Shown here in pieces: positions 16,256-25,080 of a stretch of DNA of 64,000 nucleotides. Origin of the DNA: Pseudacidovorax sp. NFM-22 (GTDB taxonomy: Bacteria; Pseudomonadota; Gammaproteobacteria; Burkholderiales; Burkholderiaceae_C); contig NZ_JACBFY010000003.1 of NCBI RefSeq assembly GCF_021401245.1, forward strand, positions 496,001 through 560,000, written 5' to 3'. The number at the start of each line of letters is the position of its first letter. Positions within the stretch are counted from its first letter, which is position 1. The position numbers and the translations under genes were made by a program. The notes beneath the pieces were generated by a model. It was given only the letters and a program-made list of their open reading frames with translations, ran no database searches and was not told where the DNA came from.

Positions 16256-17263
16256 ATGACCTCGACCGATCCCCTCGGCCTGACCCGCCGTCACCTGCTG
16301 CGCGCCACGGCCGCGGCAGGCGCTGCCGGCCTGCTGCCGCTGGCGCAGGCCCAGTCCGGCTGGCCCGACAAGCCGATCCGCTTCGTCGTGCCCTTCAACG
16401 CCGGCGGCGCCACCGACATCGTGGCGCGCCTGCTGTCGGAGAAGCTCGCGCCCCGGCTGGGCCAGCCCATCGTGGTCGACAACCGCGGCGGGGCCGGCGG
16501 CATCCTGGGCACCGACATGGTGGCCAAGGCCGCGCCGGACGGCAGCACCTTCACCGTGGCGCTGAGCACTTCGCTGCTGATCAACCAGTTCCTCTACAGC
16601 AAGCTGCCGTACAACCCGCAGAAGGACCTGGCCCTGGTCTCGCAAGTGGCCGTGGCACCCGTGGTGCTGGCGGTGCACCCGAGCGTGCCGGCGAAGAACG
16701 CACAGGAGCTGCTGGCCTACGTGCGGGCCAACCGCAGCAAGGTGTCATATGGCTCCTGGGGCATCGGCTCGTATGCGCACCTGGGCGGCGCCTTCATGAG
16801 CCGCAGCCAGAACGCCGACATGGCGCACGTGGCCTACAAGGGTGAGGCCTTGATGCTGCAGGACCTGATCGGCGGCCAGATCCAGATGGCCTTCGCCAGC
16901 GCGCTGGGCGCCAAACCACATGCCGACACCGGCCGGCTGCGGCTGATCGGCGTGACGGGCGAGCAGCGCATGGAGATCCTGCCGCAGTTGCCCACGCTGG
17001 CCGAGCAGGGCATGCGCGAAGACGCCTACCGTCTCGTGGGCTTCGTCGGCATGGCCGCGCCGGCGCGCACGCCGCCGGAGATCGTGCAGCGCATGTCGCG
17101 CGAGGTGCAGCAGCTGTGCGAGCAACCGGAGATCAAGGCCCGCATCGTGGCCATGGGCTTTTCGGTGGCTGCGTCTACGCCCGAGGCTTTTGCCGCTGCC
17201 TACAAGCGCGACGCGCCGGGCTGGGAGGCGCTGGTGAAGGAGTCGGGCGCCAGCCTGGACTGA
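16256..17263 (+). CDS. Bug-family periplasmic solute-binding protein with Tat-like signal
   Basis: A 335-residue Bug receptor, the third in the window. The start at 16256 follows an AAAGGAGA ribosome site. The signal region LTRRHLLRATAAAGAAG carries twin arginines before a weakly hydrophobic core and an AQAQ end, so export by the Tat route is possible, unlike the other two Bug proteins here. The mature part begins WPDKPIRFVVPFNAGGATDI and contains PIVVDNRGGAGGILG. It closes the catabolic operon, 47 bp behind the acyl-CoA ligase. Confidence 0.9.
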   Translation: MTSTDPLGLTRRHLLRATAAAGAAGLLPLAQAQSGWPDKPIRFVVPFNAGGATDIVARLLSEKLAPRLGQPIVVDNRGGAGGILGTDMVAKAAPDGSTFTVALSTSLLINQFLYSKLPYNPQKDLALVSQVAVAPVVLAVHPSVPAKNAQELLAYVRANRSKVSYGSWGIGSYAHLGGAFMSRSQNADMAHVAYKGEALMLQDLIGGQIQMAFASALGAKPHADTGRLRLIGVTGEQRMEILPQLPTLAEQGMREDAYRLVGFVGMAAPARTPPEIVQRMSREVQQLCEQPEIKARIVAMGFSVAASTPEAFAAAYKRDAPGWEALVKESGASLD

Positions 17264-17382
17264 GCCGGACGTCGGGGCGACCAGCGCGCTGCGGCCGCCA
17301 GCGGGGGGCAGGGGCACTTCGCCTGTATGGGCCGATTCGCCCAGGTCGGCTGGCCGTCAATCGGCTGGTGTCCAATGCGGCC

Positions 17383-18621
17383 ATGGCTCCCCGACGACTC
17401 CCGACCCTCTCTGCTGTTCCACCGACCCCGGCCGAGCCTTCTTCGGCCATGACGCCCGCCGAGGCGGCCAGGGACGGCCGCACGGTCCGCGCCCTGGTGC
17501 TTCAGGGCGGCGGCGCACTCGGCGCCTACCAGGCCGGCGTGTATGAAGGGCTGACCGACGAGCACCAGGCGATCGACTGGGTGGCGGGCGTCTCCATCGG
17601 CGCCATCAATGCGGCGCTGATCGCGGGCAACCCGCCCGAGCGGCGCGTCGAGCGGCTGCGGGAGTTCTGGCAGCTGGTCTCGTCGGCGCCGGGCCAGCAG
17701 CTGCCCATCTGGGCAGGCGAGCGCCGGCTGCTCGCCCAGTTCAGCGCCAATGCGGCCGTGGCGATGGGCATTCCCGGCTTCTTCTCGCCGCGCGTCGACC
17801 CGACGCTGCTGCTGGGCGGCGCGGCACCGGTGCTGAGCTACTACGACACCTCCGCGCTCAAGGCCACGCTGGAGCGGCTGGTGGACTTCGACCGCCTCAA
17901 CGACGACGGCGTCCGTGTCTCGGTCGGTGCGGTCAACGTGCGCAACGGCAACTCGGTGTACTTCGACAACCACCGCGTGCGCATCGGGCCGGAACACATC
18001 ATGGCCAGCGGCGCGCTGCCGCCGGGCTTTCCGCCGGTGCACATCGACGGCGAGGACTACTGGGACGGCGGCATCGTCTCCAACACGCCCCTGCAGTATG
18101 TGCTGGACGAGCACGAGCGCGACCGCCGCCTGCTCGTGCTGCAGGTGGATCTGTTCAGCTCTGTCGGCCCGATGCCCACCACACTGGCCGAGGTGACGGC
18201 CCGGCAGAAGGACATCCAGTTCTCCAGCCGCACCCGACTCAACACCGACGTGCTGGGCGCCAACGTCAACCTGCAGCAGGCGCTGGCCGGCCTGCTGGAG
18301 CGCCTGCCGCCCCAGATGCTGGAAGAGCCCGGCCTGCGCGCCTTGTGCCAGCACCTGCGCAGCGAGCCCATCGACATCGTCCACCTCATCCACCGGCCCG
18401 CCGACTGGGAGCAGGACGCCAAGGACTTCGAGTTCTCCCGCCTGGCCGTGGACGCGCACTGGGCCGACGGCCTGCGCGACATGCGCCACACGCTGGCCCA
18501 TCCGGAGTGGCTGCAGCGCCAGGTGCAGGGCGGCGGCGTCACCACCTTCGACCTGGCGCGGCCCGACCATGCGCGCGTGCGCCGGCCCGGCACCGGGGTG
18601 GACACGGCGCCTTCCGCCTGA
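17383..18621 (+). CDS. Patatin-like phospholipase
   Basis: A 412-residue lipid acyl hydrolase if started at 17383. The oxyanion-hole loop QGGGALGAYQAGVYEGL is near residue 41-57. The nucleophile serine is about residue 71 in GVSIGAINAA. The partner aspartate of the Ser-Asp dyad is about residue 228 in YWDGGIVSNTP. The C-terminal 120 residues match the extra domain found in bacterial patatins of this type. There is no signal peptide, so it is probably cytoplasmic. The start is uncertain: an ATG at 17449 would also keep the whole domain. Confidence 0.88.
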   Translation: MAPRRLPTLSAVPPTPAEPSSAMTPAEAARDGRTVRALVLQGGGALGAYQAGVYEGLTDEHQAIDWVAGVSIGAINAALIAGNPPERRVERLREFWQLVSSAPGQQLPIWAGERRLLAQFSANAAVAMGIPGFFSPRVDPTLLLGGAAPVLSYYDTSALKATLERLVDFDRLNDDGVRVSVGAVNVRNGNSVYFDNHRVRIGPEHIMASGALPPGFPPVHIDGEDYWDGGIVSNTPLQYVLDEHERDRRLLVLQVDLFSSVGPMPTTLAEVTARQKDIQFSSRTRLNTDVLGANVNLQQALAGLLERLPPQMLEEPGLRALCQHLRSEPIDIVHLIHRPADWEQDAKDFEFSRLAVDAHWADGLRDMRHTLAHPEWLQRQVQGGGVTTFDLARPDHARVRRPGTGVDTAPSA

Positions 18622-18683
18622 GGCCGCCGACATGCCGCCGTCCCCCGTTGGCCCCGCCGCATCGCAGTGATAAGGTCGCGCGC

Positions 18684-19181
18684 ATGCCTGTTACCTCGCA
18701 TCACCTTTCCCGTCGACTCCTGGGCCTGGGGCTCATGGCCGCCGCGCTGGCCGGCTGCACCTCGGTGCCGCTGGACGTGCCCACGCCTGCCCCCCGGCCC
18801 CCGGCGCCGCGCGAACCGCAACTGTCCGCCTTCAGCACGCGCCTGGACGGCCGCAACCAGGTGCCGCCCGTGGCCAGCATGGGCACCGGCACGCTCGATG
18901 CCGTGCTGGACAAGAACACCGGCCTGCTGCGCTGGCGTCTGGCCTACAGCAATCTCAGCGGCCCGGTGACCGCGGCGCATTTCCACGGACCGGCGCTGAT
19001 CGGCATGAACGCGCCACCGGGCATCACCATCGACGCGTCGCCCAACCGCGCTCCTGAAGGCCGGGCCAACCTCACGCCCTCGCAGCAGGCCGAGCTGCTG
19101 GCCGGCCGCTGGTACGTCAACCTGCACACGGCCCGCTATCCCGATGGCGAGCTGCGCGGCCAGCTCATCGAGCGCCGCTGA
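18684..19181 (+). CDS. CHRD-domain lipoprotein
   Basis: A 165-residue putative outer-membrane or periplasmic lipoprotein. The first 25 residues form a lipoprotein signal with lipobox LAGC, followed by a proline-rich linker. The rest is a CHRD domain: STRLDGRNQVPPV, GTGTLDAVLDKNTGLLRW, TAAHFHGPA and WYVNLHTARYPDGELRGQL are its usual landmarks, with conserved histidines. CHRD domains occur in chordin and in many bacterial secreted proteins; their bacterial role is unknown. It stands between the patatin and the two-component genes, nine bp before the response regulator. Confidence 0.88.
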   Translation: MPVTSHHLSRRLLGLGLMAAALAGCTSVPLDVPTPAPRPPAPREPQLSAFSTRLDGRNQVPPVASMGTGTLDAVLDKNTGLLRWRLAYSNLSGPVTAAHFHGPALIGMNAPPGITIDASPNRAPEGRANLTPSQQAELLAGRWYVNLHTARYPDGELRGQLIERR

Positions 19182-19190
19182 GCCCGCGCC

Positions 19191-19850
19191 ATGCGACTGC
19201 TCCTGCTGGAGGACGACCTCATGATCGGCGAGGCCGTGCTCGACCTGCTGCGCGCCGAGCACTATGCCGTCGACTGGGTCAAGGACGGCGAGGCCGCCGA
19301 GTCGGCCCTGCGCACGCAGGACTACGACCTGGTGCTGCTGGACCTGGGCGTGCCGCGCCGTGAGGGGCTGGAGGTGCTGCGCGGCCTGCGGGCCCGCAAG
19401 CAGCGCATGCCGGTGCTCATCACCACGGCACGCGACGCCGTGCAGCAGCGCGTCGAGGGCCTGGATGCCGGCGCCGACGACTACGTGCTCAAGCCCTACG
19501 ACCTGGACGAGCTGCTGGCCCGCATCCGCGCCCTGTTGCGCCGCGCCGCCGGCCGGGCCGAGCCGGTGTACGAGCACAAGGGCGTGAGCCTGAACCCCGC
19601 CACGCACGAGGCCATGGTCGACGGCAAGCCCATGGTGCTGTCGGCCCGCGAGTGGGCGGTGCTGGAGGCGCTGATCGCACGGCCTGGCCTCATCCTCTCG
19701 CGGCCCCAACTGGAAGAGAAGCTCTACAGCTGGAAGGACGAAATCAGCAGCAACGCGGTCGAGGTCTACATCCACGGCCTGCGCAAGAAGCTGGGCGCGG
19801 ACCTGATCCGCAACGTGCGCGGCGTCGGCTACATGGTCCCGAAGGAATGA
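19191..19850 (+). CDS. OmpR-family response regulator (QseB/TctD-like)
   Basis: A 219-residue DNA-binding response regulator. The receiver has the acidic pocket at Glu7-Asp9, the phosphorylated aspartate at residue 51 (LVLLDLGVPRREG), and the lysine in YVLKPYDLDELLARI. The C-terminal winged helix contains the NAVEVYIHGLRKKLGADLI recognition segment. The stop overlaps the kinase start by four bases, so the two proteins are made together. Target genes are unknown; the CHRD lipoprotein immediately upstream is a candidate. Confidence 0.93.
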   Translation: MRLLLLEDDLMIGEAVLDLLRAEHYAVDWVKDGEAAESALRTQDYDLVLLDLGVPRREGLEVLRGLRARKQRMPVLITTARDAVQQRVEGLDAGADDYVLKPYDLDELLARIRALLRRAAGRAEPVYEHKGVSLNPATHEAMVDGKPMVLSAREWAVLEALIARPGLILSRPQLEEKLYSWKDEISSNAVEVYIHGLRKKLGADLIRNVRGVGYMVPKE

Positions 19851-21175
19851 AGCGTCCGCGGCTGATGCGCTCGCTGCGGGCCCGGCTGCTGGCCTTCCTG
19901 CTGGCGGCCATCGTGCTGGCCGGCGGCATCCAGGCCGCCGTGACCTACCGCACCGTGCTGCGCGAGGCTGACGCCATCTTCGACTACCACATGCAGCAGA
20001 TGGCGCTGTCACTGCGCTCGGGACTGCCGCCGAGCGGCGCCGTGAGCGGCCTCGGTCCCTCGGACCAGAACTTCGACTTCGTCGTGCAGGTGTGGACGCA
20101 GGACGGCCAGCGCATCTTCGAATCCGCCGACGAGGCGCTGCTGCCGCAACTGGCCGTGCTGGGCTTCGCCGAGGTGAATGCGCGCGGCACCACCTACCGC
20201 GTGCTGTCGATGCAGACGCGCGGCCTGGTCATCCAGGTGGCGCAGGACATGGCGGCGCGGCGGCAGATGGCCGGCAGCCTGGCGCTGCGCACCGTCGCGC
20301 CTGTGGCACTGATGGCGCCGCTGCTGATGCTGGTCGTGTGGTGGGTGGTGAGCGGCTCGCTGGCGCCGGTCTCGCGCGTGCGCAGCCAGGTGGCCTCCCG
20401 CCAGCCTGACGACCTGTCGCCGGTGGGCGAGGAGGACCTGCCCGAGGAAGTGCAGCCGCTGGTCGCCGAACTCAACCTGCTCTTCGAGCGGGTGCGGCGG
20501 GCCTTCGACGCGCAGAAGCATTTCGTGGCCGATGCGGCGCACGAGCTGCGCTCGCCGCTGGCAGCGCTCAAGCTGCAGGTGCAGCTGCTGCGCCGGGCCA
20601 GCGATCCAGCGGCCCATGAGCAGGCCGTGCAGCGCCTGGCCGCCGGCATCGACCGGGCGACGCGGCTGGTGGAGCAGTTGCTGACGCTGGCGCGCAACGA
20701 AGCCCATGCCGCGGCCGGAGGCGAGGCCGTGCCGGTGGACCTGGCGGCACTGGCCCGCGAGGCGATCGCCGATGCCGTGCCCGGCGCCGAATCCCGACGC
20801 ATCGACCTGGGGTTGGCGCGCGCCGACGCCGTCAGCGTGGCGGGCCATGTGGATGCACTGCGCATCCTGCTGCGCAACCTGGTGGACAACGCCGTCAAGT
20901 ACACCCCCGAGGGCGGGCGCGTCGACGTGACCGTGCAACAGCAGGAAGGCGGTGATGCGGTGCTGCTGGTCGAAGACTCGGGGCCTGGCCTGGCCGAGTC
21001 CGACCACGAGCGGGTGTGGGACCGCTTCTACCGGGCGCCTGACGCGGGTGCTTCAGGCAGCGGCCTCGGCCTGGCCATCGTGCGCTCGGTGGCGCAGCTG
21101 CATGGCGCGGAACTGGCGTTGGACCGCTCGGCCACGCTGGGTGGGTTGCGGGTGCGGGTGCGCTTTCGAGGCTGA
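19847..21175 (+). CDS. Sensor histidine kinase partner (QseC/TctE-like)
   Basis: A 442-residue membrane kinase. A first membrane segment lies at about residues 13-32. A periplasmic sensor region of some 115 residues follows, including the FDYHMQQMALSLRSG element common in this subfamily. A second segment is near residues 148-170. The phosphoacceptor is His232 in HFVADAAHELRSPLAAL. The ATPase motifs are LVDNAVKYTPEGG, VEDSGPGLA and GSGLGLAIVRSVAQLHG. It is paired with the preceding response regulator. The stimulus is not evident from sequence. Confidence 0.92.
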   Translation: MKRPRLMRSLRARLLAFLLAAIVLAGGIQAAVTYRTVLREADAIFDYHMQQMALSLRSGLPPSGAVSGLGPSDQNFDFVVQVWTQDGQRIFESADEALLPQLAVLGFAEVNARGTTYRVLSMQTRGLVIQVAQDMAARRQMAGSLALRTVAPVALMAPLLMLVVWWVVSGSLAPVSRVRSQVASRQPDDLSPVGEEDLPEEVQPLVAELNLLFERVRRAFDAQKHFVADAAHELRSPLAALKLQVQLLRRASDPAAHEQAVQRLAAGIDRATRLVEQLLTLARNEAHAAAGGEAVPVDLAALAREAIADAVPGAESRRIDLGLARADAVSVAGHVDALRILLRNLVDNAVKYTPEGGRVDVTVQQQEGGDAVLLVEDSGPGLAESDHERVWDRFYRAPDAGASGSGLGLAIVRSVAQLHGAELALDRSATLGGLRVRVRFRG

Positions 21176-21232
21176 TCAGGAGCGCCACGGCGCAGGCGCG
21201 CTTGGCAAGGCGGACCGACCGACGCGGAGAAC

Positions 21233-22063
21233 TCAGCCTTTTCCGGCCGGGACTGATCGCGCGGGCTTGGCGGGGCTGAGTCGATCGATGCGCAGTCGTT
21301 GCCGGTCGTCCGAGATCATTCGGGCTGCCATGAGGACAGCGCCAACGCAGGCCAGTCCCCCCGCTCCCGTGAGCAGCAGCAGAAGAACGATCTGGTACTT
21401 CGCCGCGTCGATGGGATCCATCCCTGCAAGCAGCTGCCCGGTCATGATGCCGGGCAGGGTGATGATGCCGGCGGCAGACATCTGGTTGATGATCGGAACG
21501 ATCCCGCGACGGATGGATGTGCGAACCAACTCCTGCAATGCCGTCTTCATGGGCAGGCCCAGAGCCAGCTGGGCTTCGACACCGGGCCGGTGCACGGCAA
21601 TACCGTCGAAGAAGGTGTCCAGTCCAAGGCTGGCTGCATTGAGCACGCTTCCCAGCACGATGCCCAGGAGCGGGATCGCATAGCGCGGGTCATGCCAGGG
21701 GTTCGGCCGGATCGCGGTGAGCAACGCCAGCACCACGGTGGCCGCGCTGGATATTGCCACCGTGGCAGCGGCGATGCCGAAGTTGCCTCCGTTCGACAGC
21801 CGCCAGCTTGGCCTGGCCGCCACCTCGCGTGCAGCTGCGGTGACCATGACAAGGGCGACCAGCGTGGTCGCCAGAGGAGATTGCGTCTGGAACACGAGCC
21901 TCAACACCCAGCCCACCAGCAGCAGTTGGACCGCCATGCGCATGGCGGCCCAGAGCATTTGCCGGTGGACGCGTAGCTGGAGCAGCAGCGATATGGCCGC
22001 GTTGACAAGCGCAAGCAGCGCAGCCAGGGCGATGTCGGTGAACTGGAGGTGTATGACGGTCAT
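21233..22063 (-). CDS. fetB: FetB-like ABC transporter permease
   Basis: A 276-residue integral membrane protein of the UPF0014/FetB family, which with FetA exports iron in E. coli and protects against oxidative stress. About six to seven hydrophobic segments are visible. The family landmarks are a Met/Arg-rich loop near AAMRMAVQLLLVGWVLRLVF, and the P-rich segment GIVPIINQMSAAGIITLPG with MTGQLLAGMDPIDAAKYQI. I place the start at the ATG at 22063, which overlaps the expected fetA stop as ATGA. In the sequence as given, the fetA frame runs straight into fetB, but this seems to be an indel effect rather than a true fusion. Confidence 0.85.
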   Translation of the reverse strand: MTVIHLQFTDIALAALLALVNAAISLLLQLRVHRQMLWAAMRMAVQLLLVGWVLRLVFQTQSPLATTLVALVMVTAAAREVAARPSWRLSNGGNFGIAAATVAISSAATVVLALLTAIRPNPWHDPRYAIPLLGIVLGSVLNAASLGLDTFFDGIAVHRPGVEAQLALGLPMKTALQELVRTSIRRGIVPIINQMSAAGIITLPGIMTGQLLAGMDPIDAAKYQIVLLLLLTGAGGLACVGAVLMAARMISDDRQRLRIDRLSPAKPARSVPAGKG

Positions 22064-22702
22064 GACGCTGAGAGGCGGCCGCCATCGACCACCAGCGAGC
22101 GTGTTGCCCCGGCGCGCCTGTTCGTCCGAGTGTGTCACCCAGAGGATCGCCAGCCCCTGCCCGCATTGCCGGCGCAGCAGGTCCTCATAGGCCTGCGTCG
22201 ACTCGGCGTCCAGTGCTGCCGTGGGCTCGTCCAGCAGCAGCACGGCAGGTTCACGGGCCAGCGATCGCAGGAGGGCCAATCGCTGCCTTTCGCCGGTGGA
22301 CAAGCGGAGAACCTCGGCGCCGAGCGACGTCTGCGGCAGACCCAGTGCCTCGACCATCTGCGCAATGCGCAAGCGCTGAGCAGCGTCGAAATGGTCACCC
22401 ACCGTGGGCGCCCACCACGCAGGCTCCGCCGACTGGTAGATGACCCGACGGCGCCACTGCGGGCCGCTGAACTGCTCGCGCGGCTGGCCGTCCAGCTCGA
22501 CCGTGCCTCCGGTGGGGGGATCGAGGTCGGCGATCAGCCGCAGCAGGACTGATTTGCCGGAGCCGGAGCGCCCTCTTATCGCGACACATTCGCCGCGGTC
22601 GAGCTGGAGCGCGTGCGGGCCGGAGCGGGGCGATTGAAGATGTCGGACCACTAGCCGGGGTGGGATTGGCTGCATTCGCTGCGCGCTCGCTTCAATTTGC
22701 AT
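22060..22702 (-). CDS. fetA: FetA-like ABC transporter ATPase, with a probable one-base frameshift near its end
   Basis: ATP-binding partner of the FetB-like permease, about 213 residues. Walker A is RGRSGSGKS, the signature is RLSTGERQRLALLRSL, Walker B is AVLLLDEPTAALD, and the H-loop is WVTHSD. After THSDEQARR the given frame reads into fetB without a stop. In the next frame the text is TRSLVVDGGRLSAS followed by TGA, a normal ABC-ATPase ending that overlaps the fetB ATG. Removing one base from the C-run at 22107-22110 restores this. The start at 22702 is a choice; the ATG at 22675 is also possible. Confidence 0.82.
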
Positions 22703-23129
22703 GACATGGTAAGGCGGCGTCGGCCAAGCGCCCCAGGGCGTCGGTGCCAGGCTGTGGATGGGCGGGGTGCTGCAGGGGGCTCCTTGCCATGGCGGTGCCA
22801 AATGGTTCCGGCATCTACAATTCGGGCCCTTTGGGCCGTGGCCTGGAAGGGCTCGATCCGCAAGAGTCGGTGTGGCCTTCGGCCAAAGCCAGGGACGCAG
22901 CCTGCACCCCCCGGACTCGACGGTGGCCCCGCAACACCCCTGCGTGCCCGACCTGAGGTGCGAGTGGTGGCAGGCCAACAGCCCTTCATCTTGCAACGTC
23001 AGCGAGTCGTTCGCCGCAGCCCGTGCTCTGCGGCCAGCGGGCCGCGTAGGCCGCATGGCGCTGCGTGCCCACCCCTCTGGTTGGGCGCGGGTCCGACAAC
23101 ACGCGCGTAGCTACATATCAGTCCTGCCA
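22703..23129. other. 427-bp intergenic region between divergent fetA and rimO
   Basis: No gene or RNA is supported here; frames open on both strands are GC artefacts without family features. A TACAAT hexamer at 22816-22821, inside GCATCTACAATTCGGG, could be a -10 for rimO, but no convincing -35 lies 16-18 bp before it and it would give a leader of about 300 bases. Confidence 0.4.
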
Positions 23130-24518
23130 ATGAACACCCCAACGATCACCGACGAGCCGAAGCGCGCACCCAGTATCGGCATGGTCTCCCTCGGCTGCCC
23201 GAAGGCCCTGACCGATTCCGAGCTGATCCTCACCCAGCTCAGCGCCGAGGGCTACCAGACCTCCAAGACCTTCCAGGGCGCGGACCTGGTGATCGTCAAC
23301 ACCTGCGGCTTCATCGACGACGCTGTCAAGGAAAGCCTGGACACCATCGGCGAGGCACTGGCCGAGAACGGCCGGGTGATCGTCACCGGCTGCCTGGGCG
23401 CCAAGACCGGCGGCAGCGGCGGCAACATGGTGCGTGAACTGCATCCCTCGGTGCTGGCCGTCACGGGCCCGCATGCCACGCAGGAGGTGATGGACGCCGT
23501 CCACGCCAACCTGCCCAAGCCGCACGATCCCTTCATCGATCTGGTTCCGCCGGCGGGCATCAAGCTCACGCCGCGCCACTACGCCTACTTGAAGATCAGC
23601 GAGGGCTGCAACCACCGCTGCACCTTCTGCATCATCCCCTCGATGCGCGGCGACCTCGTCTCACGGCCCATCGGCGACGTGCTGAAGGAAGCCAAGGCCC
23701 TGTTCGAGGGCGGCGTGAAGGAACTGCTGGTGATCAGCCAGGACACCTCGGCGTACGGCGTGGACATCAAGTACCGCACCGGCTTCTGGGACGGCAAGCC
23801 GGTGCGCACGCGCATGCTCGACTTGGTCGCTGCGCTGGGTGACATCGCCGAGCCGTACGGCGCCTGGGTGCGGCTGCATTACGTGTACCCCTATCCGAGC
23901 GTCGACGAGGTCGTGCCGCTGATGGCCCAAGGCCGCGTGCTGCCCTACCTGGACGTGCCGCTGCAGCACAGCCATCCCGACGTGCTGCGCCGCATGAAGC
24001 GTCCGGCCAGCGGCGAGAAGAACCTGGAGCGCATCGCGCGCTGGCGCGAGATGTGCCCGGAGTTGGTGATCCGCAGTACCTTCATCGCCGGCTTTCCGGG
24101 CGAGACGGAAGAGGAGTTCGAGCACCTGCTGGACTTCGTGCGCGCCGCGGGCATCGACCGTGCCGGCTGCTTCGCCTACAGCCCTGTGGAAGGCGCCACG
24201 GCCAACGAGTTGCCCGGCATGCTGCCCGAAGCCGAGCGCGAGGCGCGCCGCGCGCGCTTCATGGAAGTGGCCGAGGCCGTGTCGGCCCAACGCCTCCAGC
24301 GCCGCGTCGGCGCCACCATGCAGGTGCTGGTCGACTCGGCGCCCGGCCTGGGCCGCAAGGGCGGGGTGGGCCGCAGCTATGCCGATGCGCCCGAGATCGA
24401 CGGCGTGGTGCGGCTGCTGCCGCCGGAGAAGAGCAGCAAGACGATGAAGGTGGGCGAGTTCACCAAGGCGCGCATCGTGGCGGCCGAAGGGCACGACCTG
24501 GTGGCGCTTCCCATCTGA
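23130..24518 (+). CDS. rimO: Ribosomal protein S12 methylthiotransferase RimO
   Basis: Radical-SAM enzyme that adds a methylthio group to the conserved aspartate of ribosomal protein S12. The 462-residue protein has the order expected of the MiaB/RimO family. An N-terminal UPF0004 domain opens with [13 protein letters not shown] and contains CGFID and VTGCLGAK cysteines for the auxiliary cluster. The radical-SAM motif CNHRCTFC follows, with IIPSMRG after it, and a C-terminal TRAM domain ends the protein. The ATG at 23130 lacks a strong Shine-Dalgarno, but homologous sequence begins just inside it. A bidirectional terminator follows. Confidence 0.95.
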   Translation: MNTPTITDEPKRAPSIGMVSLGCPKALTDSELILTQLSAEGYQTSKTFQGADLVIVNTCGFIDDAVKESLDTIGEALAENGRVIVTGCLGAKTGGSGGNMVRELHPSVLAVTGPHATQEVMDAVHANLPKPHDPFIDLVPPAGIKLTPRHYAYLKISEGCNHRCTFCIIPSMRGDLVSRPIGDVLKEAKALFEGGVKELLVISQDTSAYGVDIKYRTGFWDGKPVRTRMLDLVAALGDIAEPYGAWVRLHYVYPYPSVDEVVPLMAQGRVLPYLDVPLQHSHPDVLRRMKRPASGEKNLERIARWREMCPELVIRSTFIAGFPGETEEEFEHLLDFVRAAGIDRAGCFAYSPVEGATANELPGMLPEAEREARRARFMEVAEAVSAQRLQRRVGATMQVLVDSAPGLGRKGGVGRSYADAPEIDGVVRLLPPEKSSKTMKVGEFTKARIVAAEGHDLVALPI

Positions 24519-24575
24519 GGCCGCCGCAGGACGGGGAGGCACAGCCTCCTCGTCCTGTGCCCGGCGTGCCCAAAC

Positions 24576-24603
24576 AAAAAGGCCACCCGAAGGTGGCCTT
24601 TTT
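24576..24603. terminator. Bidirectional intrinsic terminator between rimO and tRNA-Leu
   Basis: Stem GGCCACC / GGTGGCC with a four-base loop, flanked by AAAAA and TTTTT. It has a T-tract on both strands, so it can end rimO on the plus strand and the first tRNA-Leu transcript on the minus strand. Confidence 0.88.
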
Positions 24604-24612
24604 GCTGTGTCT

Positions 24613-24697
<85 letters not shown>

Positions 24698-24748
24698 TCA
24701 ATATTCGTCGCTTTCGCGAAGAACATATCCGTTTCAGGAAAGCCTGCG

Positions 24749-24778
24749 ATCATATCAGCAATCAGATAAGTTGTGCAA
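24749..24778 (-). promoter_or_regulatory. Sigma-70 promoter for tRNA-Leu copy A
   Basis: Minus strand: -35 TTGCAC (24773-24778) and -10 TATGAT (24749-24754) with an 18-bp spacer, 52 bp before the mature tRNA. A CTTTCCTGAAACG block just downstream is repeated in the copy B promoter. Confidence 0.65.
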
Positions 24779-24871
24779 CTGACTGCCAAAAAATCTTTGC
24801 TGATCCATTCCGACTGGTGTCCCGCGGGGAGGCTGGACGTCTGCGGAGCAGCAATGGCTCTCACAAATAAG

Positions 24872-24898
24872 AAAGCCGCCGGGGTTGCCGGCGGCTTT
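24872..24898 (-). terminator. Intrinsic terminator of tRNA-Leu copy B
   Basis: An 11-bp stem (AAAGCCGCCGG / CCGGCGGCTTT) with a five-base loop lies just after the 3' end of copy B, with a T-rich TTTCTTATTT tail on the minus strand. It makes copy B a separate transcription unit. Confidence 0.85.
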
Positions 24899-24902
24899 GT
24901 GT

Positions 24903-24987
<85 letters not shown>

Positions 24988-25052
24988 CAATTTCTGTCGT
25001 ACCCTAGAGGGGTTAACGTCAAAAATTTGTGTGCGTTTCAGGAAAGAAGGAG

Positions 25053-25080
25053 ATCATATCAAAAATCCCGCAGTTGCCAA
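25053..25080 (-). promoter_or_regulatory. Sigma-70 promoter for tRNA-Leu copy B, antisense to the start of rnr
   Basis: Minus strand: -35 TTGGCA (25075-25080) and -10 TATGAT (25053-25058), spacer 16 bp. The element overlaps the presumed ribosome binding site and first codons of rnr on the plus strand, so strong tRNA transcription could interfere with rnr initiation. Confidence 0.6.

Noticed and set aside
21233-23056. A single 607-residue ABC fusion protein
   Set aside because: The first 118 codons are intergenic sequence without homology, and the ATPase-permease joint is better explained by an indel that hides a normal ATGA overlap.
22703-23129. Extra gene between fetA and rimO
   Set aside because: Open frames on both strands have no ribosome site, no family motifs and a composition unlike neighbouring genes.
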